Part shown: piece by piece, positions 1 through 8,451 of the stretch
Layout of the letters: each line of letters starts with the position of its first letter
Position numbering within the stretch: position 1 is the first letter of the stretch
Source: Litorisediminicola beolgyonensis
GTDB lineage: Bacteria; Pseudomonadota; Alphaproteobacteria; Rhodobacterales; Rhodobacteraceae
Direction: 5' to 3'
NCBI RefSeq assembly: GCF_042679605.1
Contig: NZ_JBHTMU010000025.1
Span: 1 to 60,964 of the forward strand
Length of the DNA stretch: 60,964 bases
Made by a program: the position numbers and the translations under genes
The notes under the pieces: model-generated
Told to the model about the DNA's origin: nothing
The model's database searches: none
Seen by the model: the letters and a program-made list of their open reading frames with translations, nothing else

Positions 1-1
1 G

Positions 2-1138
2 GCGCATGCGCTCGACGCAAGCGCCGCGGCGCATCTGGGCGATCTCGGCCCCGCCGCCACCGCCGTCACCGCGGCGCTCTCCACCGCGCGCCAGGAGCGC
101 GCCGAGGCCGTGGCGCTCGAGACCCGGCATCTCGAGGACGAGCGGAAGCGCCTGACCGCGATCCTCTCAGAGGTTCCCATCGCCACCGTGCTGATCAATG
201 GCAATGACCAGATCGTGCTCTATGACGGTCAGGCCGCCGAGATCCTGTCGCAGATCTCCGCGCCCCGGCTCAATGCGCCGATGTCGGATTATGTCGACCG
301 CCGCGCGTTCGACCGCGCCAAGGCCCAGATGCGGTCGACCGGCAAATCCGTCGAGGCCGGGATGGCGACCGCCGACCGGGCTCTGACGCTCACCCTCACG
401 ATGACCCCGCTCGAGGCCGATTGCACGCTCATCTTCATCGACGCCGCCGAGGCGCGCATCGCCCCCGAGGCGCAGCGCCCGCTGACCTATGATTTCGCGC
501 TTCTGGACCGCTCAAGCGAGACCGGGCTCGAGGAGGCGCCGCTATCGCGGCTCGATTTCTGCGTCTTCGATCTGGAGACGACGGGGCTCTTGCCGCACAA
601 GGACGCGGTGGTGCAGATCGGCGCGCTCCGGGTGCTCCGGGGCCGCGTGGTCGAGACCGAGAGCTTCGACACGCTGGTCGATCCCGAACGCCCGATCCCG
701 CCGGTCTCGACCAAGGTGCATGGCGTGACCGACGCGATGGTCGCGGGCGCGCCGAAGATCGCCGAGGCCGGTCGCGCATTGCACCGCTTCGCCCGGGACG
801 GGGTGATCGTCGCCCATAACGCTCCCTTCGACCTGGCCTTTCTGCGCCGCCATCGCCGCGCCATGGGGGTCGATTGGGACATGCCGGTGGTCGACACGGT
901 GCTGGTCTCGGCGGTGTTGTTCGGCACGACCGAGCCGCATGACCTCGACAGTCTCGCCGCGCGGCTCGGGGTCGAGCTGGCCGAGGCCGACCGCCACACC
1001 GCGCTCGGCGATGCCCGCGCGACCGCCCAGGTGCTCTGCCGGATGCTGCCGATGCTCGAGGCGCGCGGGATCGACCGGTTCGGCCGCCTGGTCACCGAGA
1101 TGCGCAAGCATGGACGGCTGATCGCCGATCAGAACTGA
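2..1138 (+). CDS. PAS-like/DEDDh 3'-5' exonuclease (DnaQ-like), 5'-truncated by window edge
   Basis: The reading frame is open to the left edge, so the GTG at 110 is internal and the true start lies outside the window; 378 residues are visible. A PAS-like segment lies around residues 45-125. A DnaQ-type exonuclease domain follows from about 185, with the DEDDh residues in DLETTG, HNAPFDLAFL and HTALGDARAT. The domain removes nucleotides 3' to 5'. Because it is fused to a sensor-like region, it is probably not the core polymerase III epsilon proofreader. I infer a membrane-anchored or signal-responsive exonuclease of the kind seen in Rhodobacteraceae, but the N-terminus is not visible. The exonuclease assignment is firm; the biological role is not. 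Confidence 0.85.
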   Translation, partial: AHALDASAAAHLGDLGPAATAVTAALSTARQERAEAVALETRHLEDERKRLTAILSEVPIATVLINGNDQIVLYDGQAAEILSQISAPRLNAPMSDYVDRRAFDRAKAQMRSTGKSVEAGMATADRALTLTLTMTPLEADCTLIFIDAAEARIAPEAQRPLTYDFALLDRSSETGLEEAPLSRLDFCVFDLETTGLLPHKDAVVQIGALRVLRGRVVETESFDTLVDPERPIPPVSTKVHGVTDAMVAGAPKIAEAGRALHRFARDGVIVAHNAPFDLAFLRRHRRAMGVDWDMPVVDTVLVSAVLFGTTEPHDLDSLAARLGVELAEADRHTALGDARATAQVLCRMLPMLEARGIDRFGRLVTEMRKHGRLIADQN

Positions 1139-1186
1139 GGTGCCTGCGACGTTGCGTCCCTTGCGGACGCGCTGTTTGACCATCAT

Positions 1187-1202
1187 ATTCATCTTATAGA
1201 AT
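1187..1202. promoter_or_regulatory. Candidate ArsR-type (SqrR/BigR) operator, ATTC-N8-GAAT
   Basis: The palindrome ATTC-N8-GAAT extends imperfectly to CATATTC and GAATGTG and lies 27 bases before the DUF2892 start. It overlaps a possible -10 (TAGAAT, 1197-1202) below a TTGACC at 1176-1181, although the 15-base spacer is short. The pattern matches the site I recall for the persulfide-sensing repressors SqrR/BigR. DUF2892 genes occur in such regulons. No regulator gene is nearby. Confidence 0.45.
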
Positions 1203-1228
1203 GTGATTCCACAAACGGAGATCTCGCC

Positions 1229-1432
1229 ATGTTCACGCGCAATGTCGGCACGCTCGACCGGGTCCTTCGGATCGTCGTCGGAGTGGCCCTTCTCCTGGGC
1301 TTTTTCCTCATGCCCGACGCGGCCTATCGCTGGCTGTTCCTGATCGGCATCATGCCGCTGGCCACCGGGATTTTCGGGACCTGCGGGCTCTATTCCCTCT
1401 TCGGGATCAACACCTGCCAGAGCGGAACATAG
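1229..1432 (+). CDS. DUF2892 (YgaP-type) small inner-membrane protein
   Basis: This 67-residue protein begins with the DUF2892 pattern (NVGTLDRVLRIVVG). It has two hydrophobic helices at about residues 12-27 and 35-55 and a C-terminal Cys pair (GTCG, NTCQ). DUF2892 also forms the membrane anchor of the YgaP rhodanese, and free-standing copies often accompany sulfur or persulfide detoxification genes. The start has a GGAG-like sequence 8-11 bases upstream. The gene is monocistronic as far as can be seen, with a possible ArsR-type operator in front. Its molecular function is unknown. Confidence 0.85.
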   Translation: MFTRNVGTLDRVLRIVVGVALLLGFFLMPDAAYRWLFLIGIMPLATGIFGTCGLYSLFGINTCQSGT

Positions 1433-1530
1433 CCCGCGCATCGGCGACGCTCCGCCCAAGGAGCGCTGCCCGCTGGAACGGTTGCCGGGGCAGAGGCATT
1501 TCCTTTCCGAACCAAGGAAAGAGACATGCC

Positions 1531-1890
1531 ATGACCCGCATCATGACCACACTCGCGCTGGCGCTTGCCTGCGCCGCCGTCACCCCCGCCATCGCCGCCC
1601 CCAAGGGCTGCCCGCCGGGGCTCGCCAAGAAACAGAACGGCTGCACGCCTCCGGGCCTCGCCAAGAAGGGCGTGATCCGCGACGAGGACCGCTATGCCGA
1701 GGAGCAGCTTTACCGCTACGGGATCGGCGACCGGATCGACACCGATTACGTCGTGATCCGCGATCCGCGCCGCTACGATCTGGACCCGGGCGAGAGCTAT
1801 TACCGCGTGGGCGAGACCGTCTACCGCGTCGATCGCGAGACCCGCGAGGTTCTGGACGTGATCGGGGCGCTGTCGACGATCCTGAACTGA
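1531..1890 (+). CDS. Small secreted protein with duplicated PPGLAKK motif
   Basis: This 119-residue protein starts with a clear Sec signal peptide ending at AIA-AP near residue 23. The mature protein opens with two short repeats, CPPGLAKK and CTPPGLAKKG, that carry the only two cysteines. A charged, Tyr/Asp/Arg-rich tail follows, with spacing reminiscent of RcnB-like periplasmic proteins (YRVGETVYRVD). It is probably periplasmic, with a possible disulfide between the two repeats. I cannot assign a function. It stands alone, and the repeat-like hairpin at 1932 follows it. Confidence 0.75.
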   Translation: MTRIMTTLALALACAAVTPAIAAPKGCPPGLAKKQNGCTPPGLAKKGVIRDEDRYAEEQLYRYGIGDRIDTDYVVIRDPRRYDLDPGESYYRVGETVYRVDRETREVLDVIGALSTILN

Positions 1891-1931
1891 CCTGAGCCGG
1901 GAGCGGTCGCGCACCGGGATCGCTGCGCGAT

Positions 1932-1968
1932 GCGAGAGGCGCTGCCTCTCGCGCTCTCCGGGATATTT
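1932..1968. repeat. Intergenic hairpin element with GGATATTT tail (REP-like)
   Basis: A 9-bp stem GCGAGAGGC / GCCTCTCGC with loop GCT (1932-1952) is followed by CCGG-GATATTT-CCGG. It lies between the convergent ends of the small secreted protein and holC. I recall similar GC hairpins followed by GGGATATTT as common at gene ends in Rhodobacteraceae. It could serve as a bidirectional terminator or mRNA-stabilising element. Confidence 0.5.
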
Positions 1969-2028
1969 CCGGACAGATGAAACATCGGGAAGGCGCCCGG
2001 CGCGGATGCGTGGGGCGCTTTCCGGCTG

Positions 2029-2484
2029 TCAGGCCTCGGCTTTCTTTTCCCAGCGGCCCGAGGCTTCGGACCAGTATTGCGCGGCGGCACCGGCACCGGT
2101 CAGTGCCTTCCACTGGGTGCGGGCCTGGGCGACGGCGGCTTCGTCATGGCCGTCGAAAAGGATGCAGACCCGCTCGAGCCGGGCGACCTCGCCTGCATCG
2201 ACCCCGGCGCCGTCCACGGCCATGAGACAGGCGGGATCGTTCCTGGCCTCACCGGTGGTCAGGAGGATCGGTTGCGCCGCGTCATGCGGGCCGCCCGCGA
2301 TGCCATGCGGCAGGAACCCGTCCTCGGGCCCGAGCCAGAGCGCCTGATCGAGCCAGTCGAGCCGCGCGGGATCGGGCGCGCGGAGCGCCACGCGCCAGCC
2401 CGCCTGCAGCGATTTGCCCAAGAGAAGCCGCAGCGTCTCGTCGAGGGGCGCGCGGGTCAGGTGGTAGAAATAGGCCGCACCCAT
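2029..2484 (-). CDS. holC: DNA polymerase III chi subunit
   Basis: The 151-residue protein begins MGAAYFYHLTRAPLDETL, typical of HolC, the clamp-loader accessory that links the replisome to SSB. The start is ATG at 2484, whose last base side overlaps the pepA stop (TGATG), so translation is coupled to pepA. Longer versions of the frame only run into pepA. The pepA-holC order is common in alphaproteobacteria. The core residues of the fold are present, and the C-terminus is short and charged (GRWEKKAEA). Confidence 0.9.
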   Translation of the reverse strand: MGAAYFYHLTRAPLDETLRLLLGKSLQAGWRVALRAPDPARLDWLDQALWLGPEDGFLPHGIAGGPHDAAQPILLTTGEARNDPACLMAVDGAGVDAGEVARLERVCILFDGHDEAAVAQARTQWKALTGAGAAAQYWSEASGRWEKKAEA

Positions 2485-3953
2485 CACCCCTGCTCGAAAT
2501 GCTCGGCGATGAGGCGGTTGAGGGTCAGGACACCCCAGCCTGTCGCGCCCTTGGCCGAAAGCACCTGGTCCTTCGGCACATGCGCGACGCCCGCGATGTC
2601 GATATGGCACCAGGGCAGGTCGTCCTTCACGAAGCGCTTGAGGAATTCCGCCGCGGTCAGCGTGCCCGCCGGGCGGCCGCCCGAGTTCTTCACATCGGCG
2701 AGCGGGGTCTTGATGAGATCGGCATAGCCCGGACCGAAGGGCATGCGCCAGGCGCCCTCGCCCTCGGCCTTGGCCGCGGCGAGGAGATCCTCGGTGAAGC
2801 CGTCATCGGTCCCGAGAACCGCGGCATGATCGTGCCCGAGGGCGACGATGCAGGCCCCGGTCAGGGTGGCGAGGTCGATCATCGCGGCGGGCTTTTCGGT
2901 CTCCTGCGCGTACCAGAGCACGTCGGCCAGGACGAGACGGCCCTCGGCATCGGTGTTCACGATCTCGATCGTGTCGCCCTTCATCGAGGTGACGATATCG
3001 CCCGGGCGCGAGGCGCGCCCGTCGGGCATGTTCTCGACCAAGCCGACAAGGCCGGTGACATTGGCGCGGGCGTTGCGGCGCGCGAGCGCGCGCATCGTGC
3101 CCGCGACCACGCCGGCGCCGCCCATGTCCATGGTCATGGTCTCCATGCCCGCCGAGGGTTTCAGCGAGATGCCGCCGGTGTCGAAGACGACGCCCTTGCC
3201 GACAAGCGCGAGCGGCGCCTCGTCGCCGCCGCCCTTCCAGCGCATGACCACGAGTTTCGCGGGGCTTTCCGAACCCTGGCTGACCGAGAGGAACGAGCCC
3301 ATGCCGAGCTCGCGCATGTGATCCTCTTCGAGGACCTCGACCTCGATGCCGAGCTCGGAGAGCGCCACGAGACGGGCGGCGAACTCGCTGGTGGTCAGGA
3401 CGTTGGCGGGTTCGTTGACGAGATCGCGGGTGAAGCTGACGCCCTCGGCCAGGGCCAGCGCGGTGGCGGCGGCGGTCTCGGCGGCGTCGGGCTTGGCGGA
3501 GTGGATCGTCACCGCGCCCGGCGCGTCACCCTTGTCGGATTTGTGCCGGGTGAAGCGGTAGGAGCGCAGGACGAGGCCCAGCACGATCTCGGCGGTGTCG
3601 CCTCGGGCCTCGGCCAGCACAGTGAGCGCGGCGCTGCCGCCCGCGCGGGCGAGCGCCGATCCGGACTTGCGGGCGGCGGCGGTGTCGGCCTTCTTGTCGA
3701 GCTTGACGATGTCGATGCCGTCGGCCTCAAGCCCCGCGGGCCAGGCGAGCGAGAGCGCGTCGCCCTGCGCGAGCTTCTCGAAGCGCTCAGAACCCACGGC
3801 GCGCTCGAGCGCGCCCTTGCAGAGCTTGTTCAGCCGCCGCGCGCCGGGCGAGAGCTTGCCGTCGGCGGGCACGAAGACCGCGATCCGGCCCGGGGCCTTC
3901 GCCAGCGCGTCGAGATCGGTGGCGGTGAAGGACACGGGGCGCAGTTCGGTCAT
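2484..3953 (-). CDS. pepA: Leucyl aminopeptidase (M17, cytosol aminopeptidase)
   Basis: The 489-residue length is usual for PepA. The C-terminal catalytic domain shows the metal-binding Lys/Asp stretch VGKGVVFDTGG and the family signature NTDAEGRL, which carries the second set of metal ligands. The enzyme removes N-terminal residues from peptides as a hexameric di-metal peptidase; some relatives also bind DNA. It is the first gene of pepA-holC and is divergent from lptF, with a shared 130-base promoter region. The start ATG at 3953 gives the usual N-terminal domain. Confidence 0.95.
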   Translation of the reverse strand: MTELRPVSFTATDLDALAKAPGRIAVFVPADGKLSPGARRLNKLCKGALERAVGSERFEKLAQGDALSLAWPAGLEADGIDIVKLDKKADTAAARKSGSALARAGGSAALTVLAEARGDTAEIVLGLVLRSYRFTRHKSDKGDAPGAVTIHSAKPDAAETAAATALALAEGVSFTRDLVNEPANVLTTSEFAARLVALSELGIEVEVLEEDHMRELGMGSFLSVSQGSESPAKLVVMRWKGGGDEAPLALVGKGVVFDTGGISLKPSAGMETMTMDMGGAGVVAGTMRALARRNARANVTGLVGLVENMPDGRASRPGDIVTSMKGDTIEIVNTDAEGRLVLADVLWYAQETEKPAAMIDLATLTGACIVALGHDHAAVLGTDDGFTEDLLAAAKAEGEGAWRMPFGPGYADLIKTPLADVKNSGGRPAGTLTAAEFLKRFVKDDLPWCHIDIAGVAHVPKDQVLSAKGATGWGVLTLNRLIAEHFEQG

Positions 3954-4085
3954 GGCTCATTCCTTGAAAGACGGGTCGGACCCAGAGGTATCGTCCGGGC
4001 CGGAGCTTGACCAGAGCGACCTTTCTCCGCCCCGAAACATGGGCTAGGGTCCGCGGCAACGAGACCTCGGGAGGCAAGGCGCGGC

Positions 4086-5222
4086 GTGGCGAGATTCGAC
4101 AGATATCTCCTGTCCCGGCTGCTCGTGCTCTTCGGTTTCTTCACCCTGGTGCTGGTCGCGGTCTACTGGATCAACCGTGCGGTGGTGCTGTTCGACCGGC
4201 TGATCGCCGACGGGCAGTCGGCGGGCGTGGTGCTGGAGTTCACGCTCCTGTCGCTGCCCGGCGTGATCCTGTCGGTGCTGCCGATGTCGGCCTTCGCGGC
4301 CGCGGTCGCGGTCACCAACCGGCTGTCGAGCGACTCGGAGCTGACTGTGATGCGGGCGACGGGGTTCTCGCCCTGGCGGCTGGCGCGTCCGGTGCTGTTC
4401 TTCGGCCTCTTCGTGGGCTGCATGATGCTGGTCCTGAGCAACGTACTGGTGCCCTCGAGCCTTGCGCAGCTGCGCGACCGCGAGCTCGAGGTCTCGGGCG
4501 CGGTCAGCGCGCGGCTTTTGCGCGAGGGCAGCTTCCTGCATCCGTCGCGCGGGGTGACCTTCTACATCCGCGACATCACCGCCGAGGGCGAGCTTCTGGA
4601 CGTCTATCTCTCCGACCGTCGCCAGGACGGGCGCGAGGTCACCTATACCGCCGAGAGCGCGGTGATCCTGCGCGACGATGACGAGACGCGGCTGATCCTC
4701 CTGAACGGGTTGGCGCAGACCTACGAGATCGGGACACGGCGGCTCTCGACCACGACCTTCGCGGATCTCACCTATGATGTCAGCGCGCTCATCGACGCGC
4801 GCGACAGCCGCAGGCCGGAACCCGACGAGCTGCCGACGCTGCTTCTCCTGACCGATCCCGAGGGCGTGTCGGAGCTCACGCGCGAGGATATCGGCGAGGT
4901 GTTCGAGGAGGCGCATACACGGCTGGCCATGCCGATCCTCGCGGTGGTGGCGTCGCTCGTGGGTTTCGCGGCGCTGATCGTGGGCGGGTTCAGCCGCTTC
5001 GGGCTGGGCAAGCAGATCGCCTTCGCGGTGCTGCTTCTGGTGCTGATCAAGATGGTCGAGAGCGCCGCGACGGCCGCGGTCCTGAAGACCGCGTCGCTCT
5101 GGCCGCTCACCTATGCCGCGCCGCTCTTCGGGCTGGTCCTGGTGGCGACGATGCTCGCCTGGGCAGCGCGCCCGCATCCGCCGCGCCGCCGGCTGCGCGA
5201 GGCCGAAGAGGCCGCGACATGA
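4086..5222 (+). CDS. lptF: LPS export ABC transporter permease LptF
   Basis: This 378-residue YjgP/YjgQ-family permease starts with GTG at 4086 after a GGGAGG ribosome site. There are hydrophobic helices near residues 12-32, 55-75 and 95-120 and a C-terminal cluster at about 270-370. The periplasmic beta-jellyroll lies between, as the family predicts. With LptG and the ATPase LptB it extracts lipopolysaccharide from the inner membrane. LptF is told from LptG by position: the first of two tandem paralogues. It overlaps lptG by 4 bases (ATGA). Confidence 0.93.
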   Translation: MARFDRYLLSRLLVLFGFFTLVLVAVYWINRAVVLFDRLIADGQSAGVVLEFTLLSLPGVILSVLPMSAFAAAVAVTNRLSSDSELTVMRATGFSPWRLARPVLFFGLFVGCMMLVLSNVLVPSSLAQLRDRELEVSGAVSARLLREGSFLHPSRGVTFYIRDITAEGELLDVYLSDRRQDGREVTYTAESAVILRDDDETRLILLNGLAQTYEIGTRRLSTTTFADLTYDVSALIDARDSRRPEPDELPTLLLLTDPEGVSELTREDIGEVFEEAHTRLAMPILAVVASLVGFAALIVGGFSRFGLGKQIAFAVLLLVLIKMVESAATAAVLKTASLWPLTYAAPLFGLVLVATMLAWAARPHPPRRRLREAEEAAT

Positions 5223-6313
5223 TCCTGCATCTCTATTTCGCGCGGCGGTTTCTGCTCGTCTTTCTGGGTCTGTTCGGGGTGTTCTTCCTGTTCCTAGCGC
5301 TTCTCGACGTGGTCGATCTGTTGCGCCGGTTCGAGGGCGATCTCGCGCCCGGCGCGCTCTTCACCCTGACGCTGCTGAAAGCGCCCGAGGGGCTCTATCA
5401 GATGTTACCGCTGGTGATGATCCTGTCCTCCATCGCGGTGTTTCTGGCGCTCGCGCGCTCCTCGGAGCTTTTGATCGCGCGCGCGGCGGGGCGCTCGGGG
5501 CTGGTGGCGCTCCTGGGCCCTGCGCTTGTGTCGCTGCTCGTCGGCGCGGTGGCGGTCGCGGCGATGAACCCGATCGTCGCGGGCACGTCGAAGCGCTATT
5601 CCGACCTCGTCGAGCGCTACCGCAACGGCGGCACCGCGACGTTTTCCATCGGGGCCGAGGGGCTCTGGCTGCGGCAGGGCGACGACACCGGGCAGACGGT
5701 GATCCACGCCTCCCGGGCCACCCCGGATGCGACGCGCCTCTTCGAGGTGACCTTCGTCGAATACGGCTTCTCGGGCGGGCCGACGCGGCGGATCGAGGCC
5801 GAGGAGGCATGGCTCGAGGACGGCGCGTGGCAGCTTTCGAACACCAAGAGCTGGCCGCTCGGCGGCGGCGGCAACGCCGAGGGCGCCGCCGAAGAGGCGC
5901 CCCGGATGGAGCTCGCCTCGACCCTGACGCAGGACAGCATCCGCGACCGGTTCGGCCGCCCCTCGGCGGTGTCGATCTGGGCGCTTCCGGCCTTCATCTC
6001 GGAGCTCGAGCAGGCCGGCTTCTCGGCCCGGCGCTACGCCGTCTGGCTGCAGCTGGAACTGGCCCGGCCGATCTTTCTTCTGGCGCTGACGCTGGTTGGC
6101 GCCGGGCTCACCATGCGGCATACGCGCCTCGGGCGGACGGGAATTTCCGTGCTGACGGCGGTGCTTCTCGGGTTTGGACTATATTACGTGAGAAACTTTG
6201 CGCAGATCCTGGGTGAAAATGGCCAGATCGACCCCTACACCGCCGCCTGGATCCCGCCCGTGGCGGCGCTGATGATCGCCTTCGGCCTGATCCTGCACCG
6301 GGAGGACGGATGA
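5219..6313 (+). CDS. lptG: LPS export ABC transporter permease LptG
   Basis: This is the second YjgP/YjgQ-family permease, 364 residues, starting within the lptF stop (ATGA) and ending within the lptD start. N-terminal membrane helices around residues 8-30, 55-80 and 95-118 and three C-terminal helices flank a periplasmic domain. It contains a Gly/Ala-rich insert (LGGGGNAEGAAEEA, near residue 220). It works with LptF, and presumably LptB and LptC encoded elsewhere, in the trans-envelope LPS bridge. Confidence 0.93.
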   Translation: MILHLYFARRFLLVFLGLFGVFFLFLALLDVVDLLRRFEGDLAPGALFTLTLLKAPEGLYQMLPLVMILSSIAVFLALARSSELLIARAAGRSGLVALLGPALVSLLVGAVAVAAMNPIVAGTSKRYSDLVERYRNGGTATFSIGAEGLWLRQGDDTGQTVIHASRATPDATRLFEVTFVEYGFSGGPTRRIEAEEAWLEDGAWQLSNTKSWPLGGGGNAEGAAEEAPRMELASTLTQDSIRDRFGRPSAVSIWALPAFISELEQAGFSARRYAVWLQLELARPIFLLALTLVGAGLTMRHTRLGRTGISVLTAVLLGFGLYYVRNFAQILGENGQIDPYTAAWIPPVAALMIAFGLILHREDG

Positions 6314-8451
6314 TGCGCGCGTTCTTTCTGTCGCTGCTCCTGGCGCTCGCGGCCCTGCCCGCCCGAGCGCAGAGCCCCGATCCGGCGCTTCTGGTCGCCG
6401 ACAGCGTCCGGGTCGAGGGCGAGCGGCTGATCGCCACCGGTGCGGTCGAGGCGCTTTATGACGGCACGCGGCTCAATGCAGAGACCGTCGTCTACGACCG
6501 CGCCACGGACACGCTGCGTCTCACCGGGCCGATCCGGCTGACCGGGCCGGACGGCACGGTTCTGGTGGCCGACAGCGCGGCGCTCGACCGCGATTTCGAA
6601 AACGGTCTCCTGCGCGGCGCGCGGCTGGTTCTGGACGAGCAGCTGCAGCTCGCCGCGGTCGAGGCGCAGCGCGTCGGCGGGCGCTACACCCAGCTCAGCC
6701 GGGTCGCCGCCACCTCCTGCCAAGTCTGCGGACCGAACGACACGCCGCTCTGGCAGATCCGCGCCGACCGGGTGATCCATGACGAGATCGAGAAGCAGAT
6801 CTACTTCGATCACGCGCAATTCCGCGTTCTCGACGTGCCGATCTTCTACATGCCGCGCCTCCGGATGCCCGATCCCACGCTGGAGCGCGCGCGGGGCGTT
6901 CTGGTCCCGACGCTGAGATCGTCGACGCTTCTGGGGTTCGGGATCAAGGTGCCCTATTTCATCCCGCTCGGACCCCATCGCGACATCACTCTGACGCCCT
7001 ATGTCTCGCGCATCACCCGGACGCTGGAATACCGCTACCGGCAGGCGTTCCGCCGCGGCGATATCGAGATCAACGGCGCGTTCAGCCAGGACGACATCTC
7101 GGACGAGGGTCTGCGCGGCTACCTCTTCACCACCGGCGCCTTCGATCTGGGGCGCGGCGTGGCGCTCAGCTTCGATATCGAGACGACCTCGGACGACGCC
7201 TATCTCTCGGCGTATGACTATTCGTCGAAAGACCGGCTCGACAGCGCGCTGTCGCTGACCCGGACGCGCCCGGACAGCTATTCCGAGGCGGGGATCATCC
7301 ATTACCAGACCCTGCGCGATGCCGAAAGCGACGCGACCCAGCCCTCGATCGTGATCGATCTGAACCACGAGCGGCGGGTGTTTCCGGCGCGGCTCGGCGG
7401 CGAGCTGCGGTTCGGGGCGCGGCTCCATTCGCATTACCGCTATTCCGACAGCGTCACCGACGGCGCGGATGCCGATGACATCATCGACGGGCGGGACGTC
7501 ACGCGGCTTGCCGCCGATCTGAGCTGGCGCGACCGCTGGACGCTCGCGGGCGGGATGCGCGCGGGGCTGAGGCTGCATCTCTGGGCCGACCGCTTCGAGA
7601 CCCGCCAGGATGCGGGCGCGCCCGAGAGCGCGTCGCAACTGACGCCGGGCGCGGCGCTGGAGCTGCGCTGGCCCTTCGCCGCGCGCGGCTCGAACGGCGC
7701 GCGCTACCTGCTCGAGCCGGTCGCGCAGCTGGGCTGGATGGGCGGCGAGCGGCTGGCGATCCCGAACGACGAAAGCTCCCGCGTCGAGTTCGACGAGGGC
7801 AATCTCCTGGCGCTGACGCGCTTCCCGGCGACCGATCGGCGCGAGCGTGGGGCCACGGCGGCGCTCGGGCTGCGCTGGCTCCGCGAGGGGCGCTCGGGCT
7901 CGACCGCGTCGCTGATCCTCGGCCGGGTCTGGCGCGAGGAGCCCGACCCCGATCTGAGCCTGTCTTCGGGGCTCTCGGGCGGGGCCTCGGATCTCCTGAT
8001 CGCGGCGCAGGCGCGGCGGCCCGAAGGTTGGGATTTCCAGATCCGCGGCCTTCTCGACCCCCGGAGCGCGCAGTTCTTCAAGGCCGAGGCCCGCGCCGGA
8101 TGGACCACCAGGCGCTTCGATCTCGCGGGCTCCTACCTGCTTCTGCCCAACGATCCGCAGGAGGATCGCAACGGTGCGCTGTCGGAATGGAGCGTCGACG
8201 GGCTCTACCGCGTCACCAAAGCGGTCTCGACCGAGGTCTATGGCCGCTACGACGTCACCGACGACCGGTTCGCGCGCGCCGGCGCCAGCCTCACCTGGCA
8301 GAACGAGTGCGTGCGCGCGCGGTTTTCGGTCTCGCGCCGCTTTGCCTCATCCACTAACGTAGAACCATCCACGGATTTCGGCCTGACCGTCGCGCTGAAA
8401 GGCTTCAGCACCGGCGGCAGTGCCAAGGAGAGCAGACCTACATGCCCCTGA
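6310..8451 (+). CDS. lptD: LPS assembly outer-membrane protein LptD
   Basis: The 713-residue protein has a signal peptide (cleavage after ARA near residue 21), an N-terminal OstA-like periplasmic domain and a long C-terminal beta-barrel region with alternating hydrophobic/aromatic strands. A CxxC pair near residue 137 (SCQVCG) and a Cys close to the C-terminus (QNECVRARF) are likely disulfide partners, as in known LptD. It inserts LPS into the outer leaflet. The ATG pair at 6310 overlaps the lptG stop, and its 3' end overlaps surA by 10 bases. Confidence 0.93.
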   Translation: MMRAFFLSLLLALAALPARAQSPDPALLVADSVRVEGERLIATGAVEALYDGTRLNAETVVYDRATDTLRLTGPIRLTGPDGTVLVADSAALDRDFENGLLRGARLVLDEQLQLAAVEAQRVGGRYTQLSRVAATSCQVCGPNDTPLWQIRADRVIHDEIEKQIYFDHAQFRVLDVPIFYMPRLRMPDPTLERARGVLVPTLRSSTLLGFGIKVPYFIPLGPHRDITLTPYVSRITRTLEYRYRQAFRRGDIEINGAFSQDDISDEGLRGYLFTTGAFDLGRGVALSFDIETTSDDAYLSAYDYSSKDRLDSALSLTRTRPDSYSEAGIIHYQTLRDAESDATQPSIVIDLNHERRVFPARLGGELRFGARLHSHYRYSDSVTDGADADDIIDGRDVTRLAADLSWRDRWTLAGGMRAGLRLHLWADRFETRQDAGAPESASQLTPGAALELRWPFAARGSNGARYLLEPVAQLGWMGGERLAIPNDESSRVEFDEGNLLALTRFPATDRRERGATAALGLRWLREGRSGSTASLILGRVWREEPDPDLSLSSGLSGGASDLLIAAQARRPEGWDFQIRGLLDPRSAQFFKAEARAGWTTRRFDLAGSYLLLPNDPQEDRNGALSEWSVDGLYRVTKAVSTEVYGRYDVTDDRFARAGASLTWQNECVRARFSVSRRFASSTNVEPSTDFGLTVALKGFSTGGSAKESRPTCP

